DNA of 21,205 bases from CAZIKB01 sp964539665 (GCA_964539665.1 CAZIKB010000113.1:1-21205); one strand, 5' to 3'. Shown: positions 1 through 8,411, counted from the stretch's first letter. A program made the numbers and translations. The notes: generated by a model from the letters alone, not told the origin.

Positions 1-666
1 CGATAAATCGTGAGCAATAAAAAGATAAGTTAATCCCAGTTCATCTTTTAGGTCGTCTAACAGGTTAACAACCTGGGCTTGAATAGAGACGTCTAATGCA
101 GAAATTGGTTCATCCGCAACAATAAATTTTGGATTTGTCGCCAGGGCTCTGGCTATACCGATACGTTGCCTTTGTCCACCAGAAAATTGGTGCGGATAAC
201 GTTCTACAAAGTAAGGATTAAGTCCCACAAGTTTTAATAGTTCCTGCACCCGTTCTTTTCGATTCCTGTGATTGCCAATTCGATGGATTGCCAATGGTTC
301 TTCAATGATACTGCCTATGGATATTCGTGGATTCAGAGATGCATAAGGATCCTGGAAGATCATTTGCATGTTTCTACGCATTGAGCGTAACTTGCTCGGG
401 CTTAATTTAGTAATATCGTTGTTTTTGAATAGAACCTCTCCGGAAGTAGGCTTTAATAACTGTAGGATGGCGCGGCCAGTAGTTGATTTGCCACATCCAC
501 TTTCCCCGACCAAACCCAATGTTTCACCTTTAAAAATATTGAATGATAAGCCATCCACTGCCTGAACTGCACCAACTTTACGGCGCAAGAGTCCTCGTAA
601 AACTGGGAAATGTTTCTTCAGATTTCGAACTTTGACGAGCTCGTGTTTTTCATTATTTCTGCTCAT
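1..666 (-). CDS. oppF: OppF-like oligopeptide/dipeptide ABC transporter ATP-binding protein (partial, C-terminus outside window)
   Basis: This is the second cytoplasmic ATPase of the peptide importer; it pairs with the OppD-like protein to drive the OppBC channel. The 222 visible residues show Walker A GESGCGKST (54-62), a Q-loop in MIFQDPYASLNP, the ABC signature SGGQRQR (162-168), Walker B FIVADEP followed by the D-loop SALD, and the H-loop AHD just before the window edge. These residues and the SKLRSMRRNMQMIFQDP stretch are typical of OppF/DppF. The ATG at 666-664 overlaps the TGA of the upstream oppD-like gene as ATGA, so translation is probably coupled. The C-terminal oligo_HPY region lies beyond position 1. 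No frameshift is seen. OppF versus DppF cannot be separated by sequence alone. Confidence 0.93.
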   Translation of the reverse strand, partial: MSRNNEKHELVKVRNLKKHFPVLRGLLRRKVGAVQAVDGLSFNIFKGETLGLVGESGCGKSTTGRAILQLLKPTSGEVLFKNNDITKLSPSKLRSMRRNMQMIFQDPYASLNPRISIGSIIEEPLAIHRIGNHRNRKERVQELLKLVGLNPYFVERYPHQFSGGQRQRIGIARALATNPKFIVADEPISALDVSIQAQVVNLLDDLKDELGLTYLFIAHDLS

Positions 667-1670
667 TCATATACTCTGGAGCTTGTTTCTTCTTTGATAT
701 CTTCCCAGCGCCAACATGCAGAGGAGTGAAGTGGACGACCAGTAGGAATCAACGGGGGATTATTCTCCCGACATTTATCTATTAAATAAGGACAACGCGA
801 CGCAAATGGGCAATGAACAAATTCTTGTCGGAGGTCCGGGGGGATACCTTTAATCGAGACCAGACGTTCCTGGTTTTGCACTTTAACATTTGGCATTGAT
901 TGGAGCAGGCCCAATGTATAAGGATGCATTGGTTTTTTAAAGATATCCTTTACCGGCGCTTGTTCAACAATGAAGCCAGCATACATAACTGCCACCTTGT
1001 CAACTAAACCGGCAACCAGAGCGAGATCATGGGTAATCCAAATAATTGCCATCCCGAGCTTTTTCTGGAGCTCCTTGATAAGCTCAACTATTTGAGCCTG
1101 AATCGTTACGTCCAGCGCTGTTGTTGGTTCATCGGCGATTAGTACCGAAGGGTTGCAGGATAACGCCATGGAAATCATAATTCGCTGCCTTTGCCCGCCG
1201 GAGAATTGATAAGGATAATCGGATAACCGGTCTGCCGCATTTGGAATACCAACAAGATCCAACATCTCTGCCGCTTGCTTTTTGGCCTGATTAATGGCTA
1301 AATCATTGTGAGATTTAATCGCCTCGGTAAGCTGGTAACCAATAGTTAACACTGGATTCAGGGAAGTCATTGGGTCTTGAAAAACCATAGCCATTTCCCG
1401 ACCGCGAATTTTGCGCAACTCTTTTGCAGGCAGATTAATTATATTTCGATCCTTCAGGATTGCTTCCCCACTTTCCACTACACCAGGTGGGTCTGGAATA
1501 AGGCCCATAATCGACAGTACACCAACAGATTTACCTGAACCACTTTCACCCACAATTGCCAAAGCTTCACCTGCATTCAACGTGTAAGAGATACCATTGA
1601 CTGCATTTACAGTTCCCTGGTCTGTGTAGAATTTGGTTACCAGATTTCGAACTTCAAGCAATTGGGTCAT
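663..1670 (-). CDS. oppD: OppD-like oligopeptide/dipeptide ABC transporter ATP-binding protein
   Basis: Cytoplasmic ATPase of the peptide importer, 335 aa, a normal length for OppD/DppD. Visible motifs are Walker A GESGSGKS (41-48), Q-loop MVFQDP (Gln98), signature SGGQRQR (157-163), Walker B VLIADEP (176-182) with TTALD, and H-loop His214. The C-terminal oligo_HPY domain follows (MHPYTLGLLQSMP), with four cysteines at 287, 293, 300 and 319. This Cys pattern is common in the OppD/DppD C-terminus, and in some family members it holds an Fe-S cluster. An AGGAAGA ribosome site lies directly before the ATG. The gene follows oppC after a 127-bp gap and ends in a 4-nt overlap with oppF. Confidence 0.95.
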   Translation of the reverse strand: MTQLLEVRNLVTKFYTDQGTVNAVNGISYTLNAGEALAIVGESGSGKSVGVLSIMGLIPDPPGVVESGEAILKDRNIINLPAKELRKIRGREMAMVFQDPMTSLNPVLTIGYQLTEAIKSHNDLAINQAKKQAAEMLDLVGIPNAADRLSDYPYQFSGGQRQRIMISMALSCNPSVLIADEPTTALDVTIQAQIVELIKELQKKLGMAIIWITHDLALVAGLVDKVAVMYAGFIVEQAPVKDIFKKPMHPYTLGLLQSMPNVKVQNQERLVSIKGIPPDLRQEFVHCPFASRCPYLIDKCRENNPPLIPTGRPLHSSACWRWEDIKEETSSRVYE

Positions 1671-1797
1671 TCTTCCTGCATCTTATTTTAGGTGTTTTTC
1701 TTAGTAAAGAAAAATAATTATTTGACAGGATTAACATTATAAACAGGGTAGATTGTTTCTTATCTTGTCGTTCAGGTTCATGTTGTCAAAATATTAC

Positions 1798-2703
1798 TTA
1801 ATCAGATCGTAAAGTCGGATCCAGTGCATCATTCAGACCATCTCCAATAAAGTTAATTGAAAGTACAATCATTAAAATAGCCAAACCAGGGAAGATCGTC
1901 AGCCAGGGTTTGGAAGCCATGGTAGCCTGTGAATCCATGAGCAAATTCCCCCAGGTGGGCGTTGGAGGTTGTACACCGAGTCCTAAGAAACTCAGGGAGG
2001 ATTCGATTATAATGGCATTTCCTGCAGCTAATGTCGCCCCAACAATAATTGGGCCTACCGCATTGGGCAAAATGTGTCGGGTAATCATTTTCAGATTTGT
2101 CGCCCCAATACTGCGTGCGGCCTCTACATATTCCATTTCTTTTAATGATAATACCTGAGAACGCACAACCCTTGCTGTAGCCATCCAGCTAAGTAAACCG
2201 ATAATTAGCACCATAGAAAAAACGGCTGCTTGTGAGTAGGCGCTTAACACAATTAGCAATGGCAGTTTAGGGATTGCATACGCGATATCGGTAAAACGCA
2301 TTAATACATTATCTGCCCAACCACCATAAAAACCGGAGACAGCGCCTACAAAAGCGCCTAATCCTGTGCCGAAGACTGCCGACATGATACCAATCAGGAT
2401 AGACATTCGTCCGCCATATAGAATTCTGGAATACAAATCTCGTCCTAAATCATCTGTACCCATCCAGTGATCCCATGAAGGGGCCAGGCGAATGCTTCCT
2501 AAATTGATTGCGTCAACTTCATAAGGCGCTATAAGCGGCGCAACCATGCAAGTGATGGTCATCACCGTAAATATTACAAAAGAAATAATAGCCAATTTAT
2601 GTCTTTTTAACTGAGCCCACATCATCGCGCGCGGCGATTTAAATTCAAACTTGTCCTCATCAAACTTCTGCTCCAAATCTTCAATACCTTTATTTATTTT
2701 CAT
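1798..2703 (-). CDS. oppC: OppC-like ABC transporter permease
   Basis: Inner-membrane permease, 301 aa, one half of the peptide channel. The N-terminus has the cytoplasmic OppC_N-type segment (to about residue 35, SPRAMMWAQLKRHKLAI) and TM1 at about 36-57. A periplasmic part with MGTDDLGRDLYSRILYGGR follows, which is a hallmark of OppC/DppC. The BPD_transp_1 region contains the EAA loop EAARSIGATNLKMITRHILP, which docks on the ATPases, and the C-terminus ends in GDGLNDALDPTLRS, also typical. An AAGGTGA ribosome site sits about 9 nt before the ATG. It starts 40 bp after oppB on the same strand. Confidence 0.95.
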   Translation of the reverse strand: MKINKGIEDLEQKFDEDKFEFKSPRAMMWAQLKRHKLAIISFVIFTVMTITCMVAPLIAPYEVDAINLGSIRLAPSWDHWMGTDDLGRDLYSRILYGGRMSILIGIMSAVFGTGLGAFVGAVSGFYGGWADNVLMRFTDIAYAIPKLPLLIVLSAYSQAAVFSMVLIIGLLSWMATARVVRSQVLSLKEMEYVEAARSIGATNLKMITRHILPNAVGPIIVGATLAAGNAIIIESSLSFLGLGVQPPTPTWGNLLMDSQATMASKPWLTIFPGLAILMIVLSINFIGDGLNDALDPTLRSD

Positions 2704-2743
2704 TTATCGATTCACCTTAAGTGCCGCCATTTTTAAGATACTT

Positions 2744-3697
2744 TCACTCATAGCGAATACGAGGATCCAATATACCGTAAAGAATATCCGCGATCAGGTT
2801 GAAGAAAATAACCATGAAAGATCCCATTAACAGGATACCCATCAAAAGGGGATAGTCGCGAGCAAACATAGACTGCACAAACAATCGGCCGATGCCGGGC
2901 CAGGCAAAAATAGTTTCTGTAATAATTGCACCGGAAAAGAGATCGGCAACATTTAACGCCATAATTGATATAACCGGAATTACCGCGTTCTTTACGGCAT
3001 GCGTTCCGACAACCTTTCGCTCAGGAAGTCCTTTTGCCCTGGCTGTACGAATGTAGTCAGCCCGAATTACACCAAGCAAGCTTGAACGTAAGTAGCGGGA
3101 CCAGCCTGCAATGTATCTAAACGAAAGCACAAGTCCCGGCAAGATTAAATGTTTTATATGATCCCCAAAAGAGGTATCACCAACGGTTTCCGTTCCTGCT
3201 ACCGGCAGCCACCCCAGTTTAACAGAAAATATCAGTTGCAGGATCAAACCAAACCAAAACACCGGCATAGCAATGCCAAGAAACGAAAAACTTGTACCCA
3301 GAAAATCTGCCAGACTGTATTGATGAAGAGCGCTGTAGACTCCCAATATAATTGCGATAAGCGCCGCAAATATAAATGATGACGCCATCAATTCAAGCGT
3401 AGCTGGCATACGTTCCCAAATCATCTCGGATACAGGACGAGTGGTTGAAAAACTGATGCCAAGATCTCCGGTGAGCGCTGCGGAAAGCCATTTGATATAT
3501 TGAATATGAACCGGCTGATCCACCCCTAAACGCTGGCGATAATTTTCTATGACCTGAGGATCGATGAATCTGCCTGTTTCTAAAAGACTGCCTTCAGGAC
3601 CGCCAGGAGCAGCCTGGATGATAGCGAAAATGATAATCGATATACCAAACAACAGCGGAATCATTTGCAGCAGACGTCGACCGATGTAAGTTCCCAT
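2744..3697 (-). CDS. oppB: OppB-like ABC transporter permease
   Basis: Inner-membrane permease, 317 aa, partner of OppC in the peptide channel. It starts MGTYIGRRLLQMIPLLFGIS, the usual OppB/DppB opening with TM1. It then shows the periplasmic block with PGGP and the YRQRLGVDQPVHIQYIKWL stretch, which matches the family pattern. The EAA-type loop reads RTARAKGLPERKVVGTHAVK, and the C-terminus ends ILYGILDPRIRYE, typical for OppB. The ribosome site is weak (AGGG about 10 nt upstream). A 310-bp gap containing a heptamer repeat separates it from the binding-protein gene. Confidence 0.95.
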   Translation of the reverse strand: MGTYIGRRLLQMIPLLFGISIIIFAIIQAAPGGPEGSLLETGRFIDPQVIENYRQRLGVDQPVHIQYIKWLSAALTGDLGISFSTTRPVSEMIWERMPATLELMASSFIFAALIAIILGVYSALHQYSLADFLGTSFSFLGIAMPVFWFGLILQLIFSVKLGWLPVAGTETVGDTSFGDHIKHLILPGLVLSFRYIAGWSRYLRSSLLGVIRADYIRTARAKGLPERKVVGTHAVKNAVIPVISIMALNVADLFSGAIITETIFAWPGIGRLFVQSMFARDYPLLMGILLMGSFMVIFFNLIADILYGILDPRIRYE

Positions 3698-4007
3698 AAA
3701 TGGAATGCCCTGAAAAGTTAGTTTTACCCGATAAACCGTAAAAATATCTTTGGATTTTTAGAATGTTTCATGTTAACAAAAATAAAGGTTTTAGAGCCGA
3801 TGTTTATTTCTTAATGATCTAATTCAAAAAATACGGTGACACTTCTCAATAATTCCTCCGAAACTTCCCCAAAATGGGGAGAAACACAGCAAGCAGCTAA
3901 AATTATTGTTGGCAAACAAAAGTATTCAATTTTAAATATCGAATATCGAATATCGAACAAGGAATTTCGAATTTCAATGTAAATGAAACAGATTTATTCA
4001 CACCGTC
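3698..4007. other. Intergenic gap between oppA-like and oppB-like genes
   Basis: This is 310 bp of AT-rich sequence with no ORF that I can support. It holds the heptameric TATCGAA array (annotated separately) and a short 5-bp stem around 3864-3881 (TCCCC/GGGGA) with no T-run. A gap of this size after a binding-protein gene is common where the binding protein is expressed more strongly than the permeases, but I see no convincing terminator or promoter. Confidence 0.6.
3937..3978. repeat. Heptameric tandem repeat array (TATCGAA-type), six units
   Basis: Six units in strict 7-bp register: TATCGAA (3937-3943), TATCGAA (3944-3950), TATCGAA (3951-3957), CAAGGAA (3958-3964), TTTCGAA (3965-3971), TTTCAAT (3972-3978). 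The first three are identical; the others are diverged copies or a conserved tail. TTCGAA-rich heptamer strings like this are, from memory, scattered between genes in several environmental phyla. The array lies between oppA and oppB. Confidence 0.8.
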
Positions 4008-5651
4008 CTACTTACCAAGGGTCCATTCATAAAGGTTCCAGAAACTCCCAAAGTTGGTGCCGCTGCCTTTATAGTTACCAACTCTTTTGTTAACAAGTTC
4101 CGGGACTACATTATGGTAAATTAGCAGTGAAAGGGCTTTTTCGGCAAAAAGCTCTTGTGCTTTATCCAAAAGTGGCTTGCGGTCGTTAAAAGATAGAGCC
4201 TTGTCAGATCGCCACATTATTTCATCCAATGCGGCATCATAGAGTCCGGTCATATTATTCCCACCGTTACTGGCATATGAGTTGGTCATGCTTGGATCGG
4301 CGGGTAGAAACCATGCGCTGACAATCCCTTCCCATTGACTGCTGCGCCAGCGCTGGGTCCAGGCGGCGCTTTCCAGAGTTTCAAATAGCACCTCAATACC
4401 AATACTCTTAAGTTGTGCCTGAATAACCTGTGCAATTGCTATTCGGTCCGCACTGCCTGCACGACTTATCATGACAAAAGAGAAACGCAAGCCATTTTTA
4501 ATACGGACACCATCGGGGCCAACAAGCCACCCAGCTTCATCCAACATTTGCCTGGATAACTCAGGATCAAATTCATACTTCATAACATCGGGATTGTAAT
4601 ATGGACTGGTTGGATTAATAGGCGTATGAGAAACCATCACCGTTCCTTCCATCAACTGTTCAGCAATAGCTTTACGGTCGATGGCATGATACATTGCTTT
4701 ACGAACATTAACATCACTGAACAATGCTCGTCCGTGCTCGGTATTAACATTCAGGTCAAAATGCATAAAAGAATTTGAGTTTATGAGATTGATTTTGTAA
4801 TTCTTTAGGTTAGCCACCTCTTTTACCTGTCTCGGTTCGATTTGGCCATAATCGTACTTGCCTGCCTTCATAGCATTCAAACGTGTATTATTGTCGGGAA
4901 TAAAGGTCCAGACGATCTCATCAATCTTTGGATACTCTGAGCCTTGCCAATAGTTATCGTTGCGTGTAACGCGGATATATTCGCCTGTCTTCCATTCGGC
5001 AAATTTGAAGGGGCCTGTGCCAATCGTTTTGCTGCCTCGATTATATGGCTCGTAATTGACAATCTCTTCGGTTGTCATACCACCAAGAATGTGCTCTGGC
5101 AGTATCGCCTCAAAAACGCCTGCATAATATGCATACTCACCATCCCACGTAAATACAACGGTATATTCATCCGGAGTACGGCAATCCTTAATGCCGTAAT
5201 ACCAATCCTGGTTGTATGTTGCAGAATTTTTGCTGCTAACAAACTTCCAGGTAAAACAAACATCTTCGCTGGTGAATTCTTCACCATCATGCCAAAACAC
5301 ATTTTCATGTAATCGCCACGTCATATCGACGGTACCATCCGCGTTATACACAATTAGACCATTCTCCACTGTTGGAATTTCTTTAGCCAAAACAGGGATA
5401 TACTCATTGCTATCATTCGAAGTAATCAAACCCTCTATCATGCTTAACTCAATATCTATTAAATTCTGGCTTGTGAATGGATTCAATACATCGATCTCCC
5501 GGTTGTATGCAATCCGTAATATTTTTTTCTCTGTGTCTATAGTGGATTCAGAAGCAGTCTGATCTGTGTGATCATCCGAACCGCAAGTACATATCAATAA
5601 TAATATGATTATTAATGCAATATGAAGGCAGATATTTCCTTTTTTATCCAT
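4008..5651 (-). CDS. oppA: Extracellular solute-binding protein family 5 (OppA/DppA-like peptide-binding protein)
   Basis: This is the periplasmic or membrane-anchored binding protein that captures oligopeptides for the downstream OppBCDF importer; 547 aa from the chosen start. The longest ORF begins at a TTG at 5678. The ATG at 5651 is preceded by a perfect AGGAGA with 9-nt spacing and opens a signal peptide (MDKKGNICLHIALIIILLLI), so I take it as the start. Cysteines follow at 21 and 23 (ICTCGSDD). The lipobox is not canonical, but a lipoprotein is likely. SBP_bac_5 features include LRIAYNREIDVLNPF, DGTVDMTWRLHENVFWHDG, FTSEDV, GTGPFKF and the VRKAMYHAIDR stretch. Ligand range cannot be read from the sequence. 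Confidence 0.92.
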   Translation of the reverse strand: MDKKGNICLHIALIIILLLICTCGSDDHTDQTASESTIDTEKKILRIAYNREIDVLNPFTSQNLIDIELSMIEGLITSNDSNEYIPVLAKEIPTVENGLIVYNADGTVDMTWRLHENVFWHDGEEFTSEDVCFTWKFVSSKNSATYNQDWYYGIKDCRTPDEYTVVFTWDGEYAYYAGVFEAILPEHILGGMTTEEIVNYEPYNRGSKTIGTGPFKFAEWKTGEYIRVTRNDNYWQGSEYPKIDEIVWTFIPDNNTRLNAMKAGKYDYGQIEPRQVKEVANLKNYKINLINSNSFMHFDLNVNTEHGRALFSDVNVRKAMYHAIDRKAIAEQLMEGTVMVSHTPINPTSPYYNPDVMKYEFDPELSRQMLDEAGWLVGPDGVRIKNGLRFSFVMISRAGSADRIAIAQVIQAQLKSIGIEVLFETLESAAWTQRWRSSQWEGIVSAWFLPADPSMTNSYASNGGNNMTGLYDAALDEIMWRSDKALSFNDRKPLLDKAQELFAEKALSLLIYHNVVPELVNKRVGNYKGSGTNFGSFWNLYEWTLGK

Positions 5652-5660
5652 AAGATCGCA

Positions 5661-5666
5661 TCTCCT
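5661..5666 (-). promoter_or_regulatory. Ribosome binding site deciding the oppA start
   Basis: AGGAGA on the minus strand, 9 nt before the ATG at 5651. It lies inside the longest reading frame that starts at the TTG at 5678, which argues against that TTG. Confidence 0.75.
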
Positions 5667-5677
5667 AAATAAAAACA

Positions 5678-5683
5678 ATTATA
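5678..5683 (-). promoter_or_regulatory. Candidate -10 box for the opp operon
   Basis: A perfect TATAAT on the minus strand, placing transcription start about 20 nt before the oppA ATG, just ahead of its ribosome site. The matching -35 is poor (TTAAAC at 18-bp spacing), so this is a weak call. Confidence 0.3.
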
Positions 5684-5735
5684 GTAAGTTAGAGTACCAA
5701 AGTTTAAAGTGTCTAGAATATTCAGACGCGTTAGA

Positions 5736-5894
5736 TCACTTTTTTCTATTGCTCAAAGCTTTTGCGAGCAGCTGATACGAATAAAATTTTTCAGGTGAAT
5801 ACTCATTCGTTGTAGCCAAATTGACAACGGCTAATCCTTTACAATCATCACTTTCTGATCGATATAGCAAATCCACACCACGCAATTCTGTCAT
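5736..5894 (-). CDS. Small ORF of 52 aa, unrecognised; possible gene remnant
   Basis: An ATG-started frame on the minus strand encodes a 52-residue, protein-like sequence (MTELRGVDLLYRSESDDCKG at the N-terminus, ending QLLAKALSNRKK). The open frame extends nine codons further upstream (IILEYGKRI) before an in-frame TGA, and that extension also looks protein-like. It could therefore be the 3' end of a decayed larger gene rather than a true small gene. No clear ribosome site is seen. I do not recognise a family. It lies upstream of the opp operon on the same strand. Confidence 0.3.
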   Translation of the reverse strand: MTELRGVDLLYRSESDDCKGLAVVNLATTNEYSPEKFYSYQLLAKALSNRKK

Positions 5895-6144
5895 GATGCG
5901 TTTACCATACTCTAATATAATTCACTTCAAATTAAATTAAAAGAAAATTTATCAAATTCCAGGTAAAAAAATAGTGTAATCAAAGATAAAATGTCAGATC
6001 GTGGTGGTTTGTTTTTCTTTTTACGATACCTGAACACATTCAATTTTGTTAATTCTTTGAAAATCACTTTAGTTTTGTTAATTGCCAAATCGCAACACAA
6101 GAAATAAACGTACCAGAGATTTTAACACTATTGAAACAGCAGAA

Positions 6145-6189
6145 ATCTTCTAACAACAAAAGAAAATAATTTGCAATTCGTTAGAAGAT
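6145..6189. repeat. Perfect 10-bp inverted repeat
   Basis: ATCTTCTAAC (6145-6154) and GTTAGAAGAT (6180-6189) are exact reverse complements around a 25-nt A-rich spacer. It lies about 145 bp upstream of the S9 peptidase start. There is no T-run, so an operator or a structured leader element is more likely than a terminator. Confidence 0.6.
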
Positions 6190-6252
6190 ATCGTACTATT
6201 CGGCGTAATGCTACTAGACGGCCGAAAATATCAGCCACTGGAACAAAATCGT

Positions 6253-6281
6253 TTGAAACGTTAATATTGGCATGGTAATAT
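6253..6281 (+). promoter_or_regulatory. Candidate promoter of the S9 peptidase gene
   Basis: TTGAAA (6253-6258) and TAATAT (6276-6281) are separated by exactly 17 bp. This predicts transcription start near 6288 and a leader of about 45 nt ending in the strong ribosome site AAGGAGG at 6321-6327. Confidence 0.35.
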
Positions 6282-6332
6282 CATATCCCTAATAACAATG
6301 CGTTTTACATAAACCTTAAAAAGGAGGAACCT

Positions 6333-8411
6333 ATGAGGAACCGGCTTTTGTTGTTGAGTCTTATTTTTCTTGTTTTGCCATTGGTAAGTGTAGCGGGTAA
6401 GCTTCCGAATGTGCTTACCGTATCTGAAGCCTTCAATCTTGAATTCACAACCGATCCACAGTTATCCCCGGATGGCAGGAGTATTGTCTACGTGCGGCAA
6501 TTTTCGGACATCATGACGGACCGATATTATTCAAATTTATGGACTATCAACTTTGATGGCACCAACCACCGACCGCTAACCACCGGACATTACAGTGATT
6601 CTTCACCGCGCTGGGCTCCGGATGGTATACGAATCGCGTTCATTTCTAACCGCGACGGTTCTCCACAAATTTACAATCATTGGATGGATTCCGGACAGCT
6701 TGCCAAATTGACTAATTTGCAGCAAGCACCCCGCGGCATCTCCTGGTCTCCGGACGGTAAGCAGATAGCTTTTACAGCTTTGGTGCCTGCCAAAGGTCCG
6801 GAATTGATCAAGCTGCCATCCGCACCGAAAGGTGCGAAATGGGCTAAGCCGGCAAAAGTGATTGACCAGATGGTTTACCGTTTTGACGGCCGCGGATACC
6901 TGACTCCCGGTTTTTCGCACGTCTTTGTTCTCCCTGCAGAGGGCGGCACCCCTCGCCAGATCACCAGCGGTGATTATCACCACGGCGGCGCACCATTTTC
7001 GCCCGGTAGTGAGCCGGCAATCTGGGCGACTGATGGTAAGTCGATTATTATTTCTGCGAACCGCCGGGATGACGCTGATTTTGAACCTTTGGACACCGAG
7101 GTCTATGAATTTTCTATCGCAAACGGTTTGGTTAAAGCACTAACCAGCCGCAAAGGTCCAGACAACGGAGCCAGCATATCCCCGGATGGCAAGTATATCG
7201 CTTACGTCGGCTATGATGATCGATATCAGGGCTACCAGGTGACAAAGCTTTACGTGATGAACCGCGACGGCAGTAATCCGCACTCTTTGTCAGATGAACT
7301 GGACCGGAGCGTTCAAGGGCTGCAATGGTCCTCCGATAGTCGCGGCATTCACTTTCTCTACGACGATCAGGGAAATACCAAACTGGGTTACTACTCCATA
7401 AGTGGTAAATTCAGTATGATCGCGGACAACATTGGCAATCGGGCCAGCGCATACTCCAGCGGTGAATTTCATGCAGGGAAGAACGGAAAATATGTTATCA
7501 CCTACTCCCGTCCCAACATTCCCGCCGATCTTGCGGTCGGAACAGCCGGCAAGGGTAAAGCTCGAGTTGTTACACAAGTAAATGAAGACCTGCTGGGCCA
7601 CAAATCGCTTGGCGCAGCAGAAGAAATATGGTATGAATCGTCACATGACCAGCGTAAGATTCACGGGTGGATAATCACTCCCCCCGACTTTGACCATACG
7701 AAGAAGTACCCACTGATTATCGAAATTCATGGCGGACCTTTTGCAAATTACGGCGCTCGATTCGATTTTGAAAAGCAGATAATGGCGGCTAAAGGGTACG
7801 TAGTGCTCTATGTTAATCCACGCGGCAGTACGAGCTATGGCGAAGAATTTGGCAATCTCATCCATCACGCCTACCCGGGAAACGATTTTTATGATCTCAA
7901 CTCAGGTGTCGACGCCATGGTCGCGAAGGGCTTTATCGATGAGGACAACCTGTTTGTAACCGGCGGCAGTGGTGGTGGCATTCTTACCTCCTGGATGATT
8001 GGAAAAACTGACCGCTTCCGTGCCGCTGTGACTGTTTATCCCGTTATCAACTGGTATAGTTTCGTGCTAACTGCAGATATATCTATGTTTGTCGCAAAAT
8101 ACTGGTTCCCCGGTCTGCCCTGGGATCATGTTGAACATTACGAGAAACGCTCACTCCTCTCTGTTGTTAAAAACGTCAAAACACCAACCATGGTGCTGAC
8201 AGGAGAAGAAGATTATCGTACACCGATGTCGGAGTCCGAGCAATACTATCAAGCGTTGAAGCTGCTCAATGTAGAAAGCGTACTTGTGCGAGTGCCGAAC
8301 GAACCCCACGGTATCCGTCGCTATCCGAGCCACTGGATGGCCAAGATTTTATACATTACCGAATGGTTTGAGCAGCACCGCGAAACCACGGAGTCAAAAA
8401 AGACCGATTAG
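6333..8411 (+). CDS. Secreted S9 family peptidase (prolyl oligopeptidase / acylaminoacyl-peptidase type)
   Basis: Serine exo/oligopeptidase that cleaves short peptides, 692 aa, the usual length for S9 acylaminoacyl- or dipeptidyl-peptidases. A signal peptide (MRNRLLLLSLIFLVLPLVSV, cleavage near AG/KLPN) indicates export to the periplasm. The N-terminal beta-propeller shows repeated PD40-type blades: PQLSPDGRSIVYV, PRWAPDGIRIAFISNRDG, ISWSPDGKQIAF, ASISPDGKYIAYV, LQWSSDSRGIHF. The C-terminal alpha/beta-hydrolase domain has HGGPFANYGARF (oxyanion region), the nucleophile Ser546 in GGSGGG, Asp627 in GEEDYRTP and His659 in NEPHGIRR; the triad is complete. AAGGAGG 5 nt before the ATG supports the start. 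It is divergent from the opp operon, which fits a role in degrading peptides. Exact cleavage specificity cannot be read. Confidence 0.94.
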   Translation: MRNRLLLLSLIFLVLPLVSVAGKLPNVLTVSEAFNLEFTTDPQLSPDGRSIVYVRQFSDIMTDRYYSNLWTINFDGTNHRPLTTGHYSDSSPRWAPDGIRIAFISNRDGSPQIYNHWMDSGQLAKLTNLQQAPRGISWSPDGKQIAFTALVPAKGPELIKLPSAPKGAKWAKPAKVIDQMVYRFDGRGYLTPGFSHVFVLPAEGGTPRQITSGDYHHGGAPFSPGSEPAIWATDGKSIIISANRRDDADFEPLDTEVYEFSIANGLVKALTSRKGPDNGASISPDGKYIAYVGYDDRYQGYQVTKLYVMNRDGSNPHSLSDELDRSVQGLQWSSDSRGIHFLYDDQGNTKLGYYSISGKFSMIADNIGNRASAYSSGEFHAGKNGKYVITYSRPNIPADLAVGTAGKGKARVVTQVNEDLLGHKSLGAAEEIWYESSHDQRKIHGWIITPPDFDHTKKYPLIIEIHGGPFANYGARFDFEKQIMAAKGYVVLYVNPRGSTSYGEEFGNLIHHAYPGNDFYDLNSGVDAMVAKGFIDEDNLFVTGGSGGGILTSWMIGKTDRFRAAVTVYPVINWYSFVLTADISMFVAKYWFPGLPWDHVEHYEKRSLLSVVKNVKTPTMVLTGEEDYRTPMSESEQYYQALKLLNVESVLVRVPNEPHGIRRYPSHWMAKILYITEWFEQHRETTESKKTD

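Larger units (their letters stand above)
5652..6332. other. AT-rich divergent intergenic region between oppA and the S9 peptidase
   Basis: A 681-bp region between divergently transcribed genes. It holds the oppA ribosome site and -10 candidate, the 52-aa ORF/remnant (5736-5894), a direct repeat TTTTGTTAATT at 6044-6054 and 6073-6083 (29-bp period), a perfect 10-bp inverted repeat (6145-6154 / 6180-6189), a 6-bp inverted repeat TTCGGC/GCCGAA (6199-6204 / 6221-6226), and a promoter-like pair at 6253-6281. It is a likely shared regulatory region. Confidence 0.5.

Noticed and set aside
1736..1789. TTGACA (1784-1789) and TATAAT (1736-1741) on the minus strand upstream of oppD
   Set aside because: The two boxes are 42 bp apart and do not form one promoter. 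At proper spacing neither has a matching partner. An internal promoter cannot be supported.
3864..3881. Stem TCCCC-AAAAT-GGGGA considered as a terminator between oppA and oppB
   Set aside because: Only a 5-bp stem and no T-run on either strand; too weak to call.
3937..3978. CRISPR-like or clustered repeat
   Set aside because: The units are 7 bp, tandem, with no spacers; it is a simple heptamer array.
4877..5562. Overlapping ORFs in both strands within the oppA region
   Set aside because: All are shadows of the continuous 547-codon solute-binding protein frame.
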